Origin: Allochromatium vinosum DSM 180 | GTDB taxonomy: Bacteria > Pseudomonadota > Gammaproteobacteria > Chromatiales > Chromatiaceae | Assembly (NCBI RefSeq): GCF_000025485.1 | Contig: NC_013851.1 | Span: 3,282,001-3,346,000, forward strand | DNA: 64,000 nucleotides | Direction of reading: 5' to 3' | Shown: positions 56,350 to 64,000 of the stretch, one piece after another | Position numbering within the stretch: the first letter of the stretch is position 1 | Layout of the letters: the number at the start of each line of letters is the position of its first letter | Notes under the pieces: generated by a model | What the model was told of the DNA's origin: nothing | Seen by the model: only the letters and a program-made list of their open reading frames with translations | The model's database searches: none | Made by a program: the position numbers and the translations under genes

Positions 56350-59300
56350 CGAGATTTTCCCTGAGTTGATAGACCCAGTAGCGCTTTACATGCCAGCCAA
56401 GACTTCTGAGCTGATGGTCGCGCCACAGGTCGCTACTTTTACGTCGACCGCTCGGGTCACGGTGATAGCGATCACCGTCGACTTCGACGTCGAGTTTTAT
56501 ATTTCCGCGAAGGATCGCCAGATCCAGGCGGCGCCCAGCAATCGGGAACTGCGGAATCGGATCCAAGCCACGTTGTTTGAGCGCATGATACAGTCTCTCC
56601 TCCCAGGGACTTTCGAAAAGCGTGGCTTTCGCTGCTGGTTCCCTGGTCCGATCCAGCACAGCCGATAGTTCTACGAGGTACTTGATGCCGCTTCGACGGG
56701 CCTCGTTGCGGTTGCCGAAGACATGGCAGACCGCTCGCGCTCGACTGACGGCGACATTCATGAGGTTTTCGCTCTCTGCCAAGAAGCTACGGCTTCCGGT
56801 GGGCATGTCCGGGCCGAGACAAAGGCTGAGCAAAATCAAGTCGCGTGCATCCCCCTGGAACTGGTGGGCCGTGAAGGCACCGAGCTGACTGCGCGCGACC
56901 CGCTCTGGCGGAAGCGCCTCGATGATCCGGTCACTCAAGCGTTTGGCCTGTTCCCGGAAGGGAGTGACGATTCCGATGGTGCCACGATAGTCCTGTTCGA
57001 TGAGCACACGACGTAGATAGGCCAGGATAGCATCTACTTCAGCCGGAGCATGACAACCCGTGGCAGCCGCCTGAATGGAACCTTGAATATCGGTCCAGTG
57101 GATACCGGCGCTCTGTCCAGGCGGCGGCTGAAGTTGGTTTTCGTCTGTCAAAACCCGCAGACGCCCACCATAAAAGGTGCTGTTGAAGTAATCAGCGATG
57201 CCTCTAGCGCAGCGGTAATGATCGCGCAGAAGATATGTCATTACCCCTGGTGTCGCCGCTGCAAAGTTAAAAAGCGACTGATTTCGGTACGAATAGCGAC
57301 CAATTCCCTGACACAGCAGACCATGAGTCTCTAAAAGATGCACCTCTCGTTCCTGAGAGCATTTGGTGATATGTCGCAGTTGGGCTGGGTCTCCGACGAC
57401 AACGACCTGCCTAGCACGCGCCAGGAGTGGTATGGCCGAAGCGATGTCACATTGACTGGCTTCATCAATGACGACGTAATCAAACAGTCCAGGCTCCAAT
57501 GGCAACGCCCGCGCAGCGGATAGATTCGTGACCGCCCAGAGTGGGAAATGACGCAGTAGGATCGGAAGAGCGTGACTCAGGGTACGTCGACGCTCCACAC
57601 CTCCAGGAGCACCGGGTTTGTCTCCAGCAAAGATCGCCATGGAGCCAACAAAATCGGCTAACACCAGGCGTTCGTCATCACTCAAATCTTCGAGCGCTGT
57701 TGGTAGGCTTTGGAAGATTTTTTCTGTTCGTTCAAAAAGCTCACGACGCCCCGAGACGAGTCGCTCCGTGAGCGCGGCTGTTTCCGCTTCAGGCGGCAGA
57801 TCCTGCTTCACGGTCTCTAGCTCTTTCAGCAACTTGTGGTAAGCGGCAAGATGCTCATAGGTGCTCAAACAGTCTTCGTCGTTCTCCGATGACCAAGGGA
57901 TTCCCAGAGGCCGTAACCCAGTCAGAAACTGACGGCAGCGACGGACTCGCAGCCAGCGCCCGAGCGCACCAACCAGACTCGAGGCGGCTGTAATCTTCGC
58001 AAATCGTGTGGGTAGTTCTGGAAGATGCTGTGGGATGACTCGCCGTACCCACATCTGTTGAGCCGGGGTCAGTATCGATTCCTCATGCTCAATGGCCGCT
58101 TCTACGCTTGCTATCTTTTCGCTCAGATCTGCCTGTCTTTCGAGCCGAGTTTCGATGGCGAGAAGCTGATCATCGGCATGGCGTAGTCGTGCGACAGACT
58201 GCACAAGTTTTTCGCGTGCACCAGTCGAGGCTCCCCGCGCGAAGAGCGCCTCGGTTGCGCGCCGCAAACTGAATACCTGCTTGCTTCCGTAGGGCTGGCT
58301 AGCGCGAGCAACAATGGTGCGCGCATCCAGCAACTCGGCCAATCTTTGCTCCACCGCATCCAGTGCTTTGTGGTTCTTGGATGCAAGTACCACCGTTCGC
58401 CCTGTCAGCGCTGCACTTGCCATGATGGCGGCTACAACCTGCGATTTTCCGGTTCCTGGTGGGCCTGTAATCACTGTCAGCGGCTCGTTCAGGGCAGATC
58501 GAGCAGCGATGAGCTGCTCTTCGCTAAGCGAGACCGGCGGCAAGGCGGGGACACTGGACGTTGCCACCCGGCTCATGTTCGCGAAGAAAGCGCGCAGAGC
58601 TGTCGCATTGAGCTGTTCATCCGACCAGTCGGCGATCCGGGCGAGGTCGGTAAGCGTACCCTTGCTGTAACGGGTTGTCTGCGCTGCAAACAATGCCATG
58701 ACATTGACGAGGCGCACGCTATCTGTTGCTCGCGGTAGACTGGTGGCAAGCGCCGTTGGTGACAGTGCTGAGCTGTCGCCAGAAGTCTTGAGATAGGCCG
58801 CAAGTCGTGCCGCCGCCGTGGGCAGGTCAACCGGCTCTCCAGCACCATCCTCGGCTTCATCACCCTCCTCGTCAGCCCTGTTCGCGATGCCTAGCCAGCG
58901 TAGAAAACTCTGACGCTCCATACCGTTGCGGAACTGCTTTTCCAACCAATCAGCGTTTACGTCGATTGGTTGAGGCAAGGCGCTCAACCTCAAAACACCG
59001 GCTGACAGTTCTAACTGACAGGCGAAAGTGAAGATAGGCCGCGCGAAAGCCCCACCGCCCCTGCTTCCTGGAATCAGTTGCAGCGGATAACCGAGAAAGA
59101 CGCTGGAATCAGTCCCTCCGCGTGCCAGGGTCTGTAGCAGTTCAGCCGGCAATTTTTCCGCATTGATCGCGAGTTCAGTACGTCGGCGCTCGGTTGGCCA
59201 CCACTCACCGCTGGATGTCAATCCGCAAAAATCCACATTGACCCGCTCAAGCGGCAGTATGGTGCTCGGACGCTCTTCAGCTCGCAGGCATTCTCGCCAG

Positions 59301-59788
59301 TAAGGAACGAGTCGGCGCAGCAAACTCCAACCATCGGGCAGGACACCCACCCTAGCTGAAACAGCGGATAACTCGGATGTGTTTTCGTTAACGAAATGAC
59401 AACTGAAAGGCAAACATCCAACCGTGACGAGTTCAGTCGAACTTGTCGTTACTGATCGATGTTTATGTCCGCTATCCGGCGCATTTCTCGCAGCGTGTAT
59501 CTTATTGTTCCTGGAAGAGCGGATAGCACTTGATGGCGAAGCTTTGGGACGAGCGGTCAAGATCCAGTGGCGATTTTTGTAGATGACAGTACCCGCCTGC
59601 TGAATCTCCGCAAGTATCATCGTTATTGTCGAGAGATCGAGCACCTCACCTTGAGCCGCAAGATACTTGCGAATCTGGTCTGATCGCAGACCGGATGGGT
59701 GCACCTCAAGTGTTTGTATGACTCGATTTTTGATCTTTGCCGTAGAAGCACTCTCGGTTCGGCCCATCCCAACTCTCTGATCCCTCAT
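56309..59788 (-). CDS. UPF1-like SF1 helicase with N-terminal winged helix and C-terminal Vsr/DUF559-like nuclease
   Basis: The 1159-residue protein is the first gene of the operon. Residues about 18-80 look like a winged helix (GLRSDQIRKYLAAQGEVLDL). Residues 120-380 form an unknown domain. The SF1 helicase of the AAA_11/AAA_12 type has Walker A GPPGTGKS at 442-449, Walker B with D775-E776 in VIDEASQCD, VVVGDPAQLRHI, IGIVTPFREQAKRL, and AHQFQGDARDLILLSLCLGP (20 residues). The last about 110 residues carry an endonuclease with RRLDLAIL and the ExD-type LDVEVDGDRYH, preceded by SPWEERLYHAL, so the nuclease looks active. Such helicase-nucleases are common in defence islands. An alternative start at 59767 is possible. 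Confidence 0.78.
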   Translation of the reverse strand: MRDQRVGMGRTESASTAKIKNRVIQTLEVHPSGLRSDQIRKYLAAQGEVLDLSTITMILAEIQQAGTVIYKNRHWILTARPKASPSSAIRSSRNNKIHAARNAPDSGHKHRSVTTSSTELVTVGCLPFSCHFVNENTSELSAVSARVGVLPDGWSLLRRLVPYWRECLRAEERPSTILPLERVNVDFCGLTSSGEWWPTERRRTELAINAEKLPAELLQTLARGGTDSSVFLGYPLQLIPGSRGGGAFARPIFTFACQLELSAGVLRLSALPQPIDVNADWLEKQFRNGMERQSFLRWLGIANRADEEGDEAEDGAGEPVDLPTAAARLAAYLKTSGDSSALSPTALATSLPRATDSVRLVNVMALFAAQTTRYSKGTLTDLARIADWSDEQLNATALRAFFANMSRVATSSVPALPPVSLSEEQLIAARSALNEPLTVITGPPGTGKSQVVAAIMASAALTGRTVVLASKNHKALDAVEQRLAELLDARTIVARASQPYGSKQVFSLRRATEALFARGASTGAREKLVQSVARLRHADDQLLAIETRLERQADLSEKIASVEAAIEHEESILTPAQQMWVRRVIPQHLPELPTRFAKITAASSLVGALGRWLRVRRCRQFLTGLRPLGIPWSSENDEDCLSTYEHLAAYHKLLKELETVKQDLPPEAETAALTERLVSGRRELFERTEKIFQSLPTALEDLSDDERLVLADFVGSMAIFAGDKPGAPGGVERRRTLSHALPILLRHFPLWAVTNLSAARALPLEPGLFDYVVIDEASQCDIASAIPLLARARQVVVVGDPAQLRHITKCSQEREVHLLETHGLLCQGIGRYSYRNQSLFNFAAATPGVMTYLLRDHYRCARGIADYFNSTFYGGRLRVLTDENQLQPPPGQSAGIHWTDIQGSIQAAATGCHAPAEVDAILAYLRRVLIEQDYRGTIGIVTPFREQAKRLSDRIIEALPPERVARSQLGAFTAHQFQGDARDLILLSLCLGPDMPTGSRSFLAESENLMNVAVSRARAVCHVFGNRNEARRSGIKYLVELSAVLDRTREPAAKATLFESPWEERLYHALKQRGLDPIPQFPIAGRRLDLAILRGNIKLDVEVDGDRYHRDPSGRRKSSDLWRDHQLRSLGWHVKRYWVYQLRENLDGCLDDIIAATEG

Positions 59789-59850
59789 GTACTTGCTACC
59801 TTCTCGTCTAGATCCCTAGCCAGCACCCTCAAATCGACCGATAGCGCCCT

Positions 59851-61455
59851 TTACGCCCCACCCTCGCGCCTGGACTCCGCCAGCGCCCGATGCATCCGGA
59901 TATTCAGCATCCGCATGGTCGCGCCGATGGCGGCGAACACCTGATTGGCATGGACGCCACGGGTGCGCAGCTCGCCGCGCTCGGTCTGCCAGGTGATGCT
60001 GCATTCGGTGAGCGCATCGGTGCGCCCGCCCTTGGGGATGCGAACCTCGTAGTCGATCAGCGGCGGCAGCGTCAGCCCCTGACGCTTGAGAATCCGCCCG
60101 AGCGCGTTGGTGAAGGCATCGAAGCCACCATTGCCGGTCCCGGTCCCGGTGAAGACCTGCTCACCGAGCCGGATCCTGATTCCGGCCATGGACTCCAGAT
60201 CCAGACTCGAGGACACGGTGCAGGACAGCAGTTCGGCGTGGTCGTAGTCCTTGCTCTCCAGCACCTCGGCGATGATGAAGGGCAGATCCTCGGTGGTGAT
60301 GGTCTTCTTGGAGTCGCCCAGCTCGACGATGCGCTGCAAGACCTTGCGCTGGTTCTCTTCCGACAGCTCGATGTCGAGCCGCTCCAGGTTCTTGGCCAGC
60401 GACGCCTTGCCGGCGAGCTTGCCGAGCGCATATTTGCGCCGTCGCGCAAAGCGCTCGGGCGAGAGCCGGCTGTGATAGAGACTGCCCTTCTTGTCGCCGT
60501 CGGCATGAATACCGGCGGTCTGGGTGAAGACATCCGCCCCGACGATCGGCGCATTGTCGCTGATCCGTTTGCCCGAAAAGGACTCGACCAGCTCGCTGAC
60601 GCGCGCCAGGTGGGTCTCGTCGATCCCGAGTGCGCAGTCGAGCTGATCGCGCAGATTGACCGCGACCTCGGCCAGCGACGCATTCCCCGCCCGCTCGCCG
60701 AGACAGTTGACCGTGCAGTGCACCGCCGCCGCGCCCGCCTGAACCGCCGCCAGCACATTGGCGGTTGCCAGCCCATAGTCGTTGTGCGGATGGAAATCGA
60801 ACTGGAGCGACGGAAAACGCCCAACCATGTCCGAGATCGCGGTGAAGACCTGATCCGGCGTCATCACCCCGAGCGTGTCGGGCAGCATGAAATGCCCGAT
60901 CCCGACATCGGCCAGGCGCTCGACCAGACCATAGACATAGTCCGGGTTGTCGCGATAGCCGTTCGACCAGTCCTCCAGATAGAGATTGACCCGCAACCCG
61001 CGCGACTGGGCGGCGGCAATGGTCGCGCGCACGTCGGCCGCGTGCTCGTCGAGCGTCTTGCCGAGCTGCCCGCGACAGTGCTTCTCGCTGCCCTTGGCCA
61101 GCAGATTGAGCACCTGCCCGCCCGCGCCGCAGATCCAGTCCACGCTCGCCCCGCCGTCGACGAAGCCGAGCACCTCGACCCGCTCGACCAGCCCGCGCTC
61201 CCTGGCCCAGTCGATGATCTGAGCCACGGCGCTGGCCTCGCCCGAGGACACACGCGCCGAGGCGACCTCGATCCGGTCGACCCGCACCTGTTCGAGCAGC
61301 ACCTTGGCGAGATTGAGCTTTTCGGCAGGTGCGAACGACACACCCTGAGTCTGCTCGCCGTCGCGCAGCGTGGTATCCATGATGAGGACGCGACGTCCAG
61401 ACGGCTTGCGCGCCGGCTCATTCCCGCCCGACGCCTTCAGAACCGAATCCGTCAT
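59851..61455 (-). CDS. cimA: (R)-citramalate synthase CimA
   Basis: It condenses pyruvate and acetyl-CoA to citramalate, the first step of the threonine-independent isoleucine route. The 534-residue protein has the TIM-barrel HMGL-like domain with MDTTLRDGEQTQGVSF, FHPHNDYGLATAN and NCLGERAGNASL, and a C-terminal LeuA regulatory domain (from about 390). Segments such as VLGFVDGGASVDWI, LYLEDWSNGYRDNPDYV and VFTQTAGIHADGDKKG closely resemble the Leptospira citramalate synthase. An isopropylmalate synthase is the alternative. Its start overlaps the thrC stop by 4 bases. The defence operon begins 62 bases after its stop. Confidence 0.82.
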   Translation of the reverse strand: MTDSVLKASGGNEPARKPSGRRVLIMDTTLRDGEQTQGVSFAPAEKLNLAKVLLEQVRVDRIEVASARVSSGEASAVAQIIDWARERGLVERVEVLGFVDGGASVDWICGAGGQVLNLLAKGSEKHCRGQLGKTLDEHAADVRATIAAAQSRGLRVNLYLEDWSNGYRDNPDYVYGLVERLADVGIGHFMLPDTLGVMTPDQVFTAISDMVGRFPSLQFDFHPHNDYGLATANVLAAVQAGAAAVHCTVNCLGERAGNASLAEVAVNLRDQLDCALGIDETHLARVSELVESFSGKRISDNAPIVGADVFTQTAGIHADGDKKGSLYHSRLSPERFARRRKYALGKLAGKASLAKNLERLDIELSEENQRKVLQRIVELGDSKKTITTEDLPFIIAEVLESKDYDHAELLSCTVSSSLDLESMAGIRIRLGEQVFTGTGTGNGGFDAFTNALGRILKRQGLTLPPLIDYEVRIPKGGRTDALTECSITWQTERGELRTRGVHANQVFAAIGATMRMLNIRMHRALAESRREGGA

Positions 61456-62849
61456 GCCGCCGACACCGTTTTGAGCGTGGCTTCGATGTGCTCCTTCACG
61501 GCCTCGGCGCTCGCGTCCAGCTCGGCACAGCGCGCTTCTTTCTCCAGCAGACCCAGCAGCGAGGGCGGCGGCGGTGCCTCACACCCGATGGCCTGAACGA
61601 CCGCCTCGCCGAACTTGGCCGGATGCGCGGTGGCCAGACACACGGCCTCGGGCAGATCACGCGCCGCGCGCACCCCGACAGCGGTATGCGGACAGAGGAT
61701 GTAACCGCTCGCCTCATAGGTCGCGCGGATCTGGTCGAGCGTCTCGGCATCGCTCACGGCGACCGCGTCGAAGTCGGCCTGGGCCTGACGATGCCGCTCG
61801 GCAGAGACTTCGAGCCGCCCGGTACGCTTGAGATCGTCGAGCAGCGCGCACACCCGCGCCTGATCGCCGTCGTGCAGATAATAGAGATAGCGCTCGAAGT
61901 TGGAGGCGATCTGGATGTCCATCGCCGGACTGAGCGTCTGATGCACGGCGTCCTCGACGGCATAGACACCGCTGTGGATGAACCGGGTCAGGATGTCGTT
62001 GCGATTGGTGGCGATGACGAGCCGATCGATCGGCAACCCCATGCGCCTGGCCAGATAGCCGGCGAAGACATCGCCGAAGTTGCCGGTCGGCACCGAGAAG
62101 CTGATCCGGCGTTCGGTGTCGCCGCCCGTGATCCGGCCCCAGGCATAGAAGTAGTAGACGGTCTGCGCCAGGATGCGCGCCCAGTTGATCGAGTTGACCG
62201 CGCCGAGCCGATAGGCCGACTTGAACGGCAGGTCGTTGAACAGTGTCTTGACGATGTTTTGCGCGTCATCGAAGGTGCCGCGCACCGCAACATTGTGGAC
62301 ATTGCCGTCCAGCACCGTGGTCATCTGCCGTTCCTGGATCGGCGAGACCCGGCCCTTGGGATGCAGGATGAAGATCTGGATGCGCTCCTTGCCGCGCACA
62401 CCATAGATGGCCGCCGAGCCGGTGTCGCCCGAGGTGGCACCGACGATGTTGAGCCGACCGCCCTCGCGTTCGAGCAGATACTCGAACAGATTGCCCAGCC
62501 ATTGCAGGGCCACGTCCTTGAAGGCCGCTGTCGGTCCGTGGAAGAGTTCGAGGATGCGCGTCTCGCCCGCCGTCACGATCGGTGTGACCTCAGGATGCGA
62601 GAAAGTCGCGTAGGAGCGCTCGATCAGCGCCTTCAGATCGGCGCGCGGGATCTCGTCACCGACGAAAAGTGTCGACACTTCGAGCGCCAGATCCTGGAAG
62701 CTCAAGTCCGCCCAAGTGCGCAGTCGCGCCGGTTCGAGGGCGGGGATCTCAGCCGGAACCAGCAGACCGCCATCGGTTGCCAGCCCCATCATCACGGCTT
62801 GCGCGAAACCGATCGGCTCGATTCCGCCACGGGTACTGATGTAGTGCAT
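61452..62849 (-). CDS. thrC: Threonine synthase
   Basis: This PLP enzyme makes threonine from O-phosphohomoserine. From the ATG at 62849 it has 465 residues, normal for the long (class I) enzyme. The start MHYISTRGG, the PLP lysine in the TAAFKDVALQW segment and GATSGDTGSAAIYG are diagnostic, and SVPTGNFGDVFAGYLARRMG (20 residues) is also present. The frame extends upstream to 62960 without conservation. It is translationally coupled to cimA, so both routes to 2-ketobutyrate (threonine and citramalate) are in one operon. Confidence 0.95.
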   Translation of the reverse strand: MHYISTRGGIEPIGFAQAVMMGLATDGGLLVPAEIPALEPARLRTWADLSFQDLALEVSTLFVGDEIPRADLKALIERSYATFSHPEVTPIVTAGETRILELFHGPTAAFKDVALQWLGNLFEYLLEREGGRLNIVGATSGDTGSAAIYGVRGKERIQIFILHPKGRVSPIQERQMTTVLDGNVHNVAVRGTFDDAQNIVKTLFNDLPFKSAYRLGAVNSINWARILAQTVYYFYAWGRITGGDTERRISFSVPTGNFGDVFAGYLARRMGLPIDRLVIATNRNDILTRFIHSGVYAVEDAVHQTLSPAMDIQIASNFERYLYYLHDGDQARVCALLDDLKRTGRLEVSAERHRQAQADFDAVAVSDAETLDQIRATYEASGYILCPHTAVGVRAARDLPEAVCLATAHPAKFGEAVVQAIGCEAPPPPSLLGLLEKEARCAELDASAEAVKEHIEATLKTVSAA

Positions 62850-63125
62850 TGTGTTCTCTGTTGAGATAGATGTTCTTCGTGGATGTGCCGCCCCCCACGC
62901 CGGGTGCCGATGGATTGAACCGTTGACAGCACGCCAAGTGCGACCAGACAATGCCGACAATCCGGTCGATCAGGCAGAACGAAACGGATGCATCATAACC
63001 AACGAGGGGGCTTCTGCCATGCTTTAAGCGCACCGATCCGCGTCTCGGCGGTTCTCGGCTGCGCGCGCCCCGTCACCCCGCCATTTCACGGCTCATACCG
63101 CAAATCTTGAACGGAGTGACACAAC
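62850..63125. other. Divergent intergenic region between thrC and the DUF4212 gene
   Basis: It should contain the promoters of the thrC-cimA operon and the symporter operon. A GGAG ribosome site precedes the DUF4212 ATG. I see no attenuator-like leader peptide, tRNA or clear operator. Confidence 0.4.
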
Positions 63126-63383
63126 ATGACACCTGACAAGCGCGCGGACTATTGGAGAGCGAATCTTCGCTATCTAACAGTCCTATTGATCGTCTGGTTC
63201 ATCGTTTCCTACGGCTTCGGCGTGCTGCTCGTCGAACCGCTGAACGCCATCCATCTCGGCGGCTACCCGCTCGGCTTCTGGTTCGCCCAGCAGGGTTCGA
63301 TCTATGTCTTCGTGGCGCTGATCTTCGTCTACGCGGCCTTGATGAATCGTCTCGACAAAGAATTCGACGTCGGCGAAGAGTGA
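63126..63383 (+). CDS. DUF4212 small subunit of a sodium:solute symporter
   Basis: The 85-residue protein has two membrane helices (about 17-38 and 52-76). Its start, DYWRANLRYLTVLLIVWFIV, is the family signature (20 residues). DUF4212 proteins are encoded directly before SSS-family acetate/solute permeases and are thought to be their small partner. The permease gene follows after 12 bases. Confidence 0.85.
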   Translation: MTPDKRADYWRANLRYLTVLLIVWFIVSYGFGVLLVEPLNAIHLGGYPLGFWFAQQGSIYVFVALIFVYAALMNRLDKEFDVGEE

Positions 63384-63395
63384 GGAAACGACCCC

Positions 63396-64000
63396 ATGAC
63401 CCCACTTGAGATCTGGACCTATTCCATCGTCGGCCTGACCTTCGCGCTCTACATCGGTATCGCGATCTGGGCACGCGCCGGCTCCACCAGTGAATTCTAC
63501 GTCGCCGGCGGCGGCGTGCATCCGGTCGCCAATGGCATGGCGACGGCGGCCGACTGGATGTCGGCAGCCTCCTTCATCTCCATGGCCGGCATGCTCGCCT
63601 TCGGCGGCTACGGCGGCTCGGTGTTCCTGATGGGCTGGACCGGCGGCTATGTACTGCTGGCTCTGCTGCTGGCGCCCTATCTGCGCAAATTCGGCAAGTT
63701 CACGGCGCCCGAGTTCATCGGCGACCGCTACTATGCCAATTCGGCGCGCGTGGTGGCCGTCGTCTGTCTGATCCTGGCCTCCGTGACCTACGTCATCGGT
63801 CAGATGACGGGTATCGGCGTGGCCTTCGGGCGCTTCCTCGGCATCTCCTACGAGATGGGCATCCTGGCCGGCATGGGTATCGTCGCCGTCTACGCCATCC
63901 TCGGCGGCATGAAGGGCATCACCTATACCCAGATCGCGCAGTATGTGGTGCTGATCTTCGCCTACACCATCCCGGCGATCTTCATCTCGCTGAACCTGAC
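63396..64000 (+). CDS. Sodium:solute symporter (acetate permease-like), 3' end missing
   Basis: The visible 201 residues contain five to six membrane helices of an SSS-family transporter: [20 protein letters not shown] (20 residues), [20 protein letters not shown], and [13 protein letters not shown]. The pairing with a DUF4212 gene places it with the VC_2705/ActP-like branch, which takes up acetate or related small organic acids with Na+. The gene runs off the window. Confidence 0.88.
   Translation, partial: MTPLEIWTYSIVGLTFALYIGIAIWARAGSTSEFYVAGGGVHPVANGMATAADWMSAASFISMAGMLAFGGYGGSVFLMGWTGGYVLLALLLAPYLRKFGKFTAPEFIGDRYYANSARVVAVVCLILASVTYVIGQMTGIGVAFGRFLGISYEMGILAGMGIVAVYAILGGMKGITYTQIAQYVVLIFAYTIPAIFISLNL

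Overview
The window is GC-rich, gene-dense DNA from a gammaproteobacterium. It is probably a purple sulfur bacterium or close relative (Chromatiales). The evidence is the Pseudomonas/Vibrio-style polar flagellar and chemotaxis block (FleQ, FlhF, FleN, CheYZAB, MotCD), a PPi-dependent phosphofructokinase next to a soluble pyrophosphatase, ubiquinone hydroxylases, and a Leptospira-type citramalate synthase. The taxonomic call rests on gene content and was not tested.

Bases 1-7570 (+ strand) hold housekeeping genes: the 3' part of ubiH, a second UbiH/UbiF/VisC-family hydroxylase, pfp, ppa, moaC, engB and a three-PAS histidine kinase. Bases 7692-41223 (- strand) are one large motility locus. In transcription order it runs fleQ, fliE-F-G-H-I-J-K-L-M-N-O-P, an RTX adhesin intrusion, fliQ-R, flhB-A-F, fleN, fliA, cheY-Z-A-B, motC-D, cheW, and two small genes ending in a DUF2802 protein. 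FleQ and sigma-54 promoters would drive the early basal-body genes. FliA, FlhF and FleN control late genes and the site and number of flagella. The Che proteins steer the motor. Two odd points stand out: fliL is frameshifted at a nine-base G tract, and a two-ORF RTX/cadherin-like gene split by an amber codon sits between fliP and fliQ.

Bases 41224-45133 carry a ComFB-domain protein, an HDOD-GAF protein and a second stator pair, motA-motB.

Bases 45285-59788 form an accessory island with visibly lower GC in its right part. It holds a VOC-domain protein, a possible transposase remnant, a ZorA/ZorB-like proton-channel motor pair, a PIN/ribbon-helix-helix toxin-antitoxin pair and, converging on these, a tight five-gene operon. 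That operon encodes a UPF1-like helicase with a C-terminal Vsr/DUF559-like nuclease, a membrane-anchored coiled-coil protein, a membrane coiled-coil McrB-type GTPase, a DUF2357 (McrC-like) protein without a visible nuclease, and an Hsp70/actin-like ATPase. This gene set resembles the CoCoNuT (coiled-coil nuclease tandem) branch of McrBC type IV restriction systems. It is the best candidate here for a little-described defence system.

Bases 59851-64000 return to core genes: cimA and thrC (overlapping, - strand), then a DUF4212 small subunit and the start of a sodium:solute symporter (+ strand), cut by the window edge.
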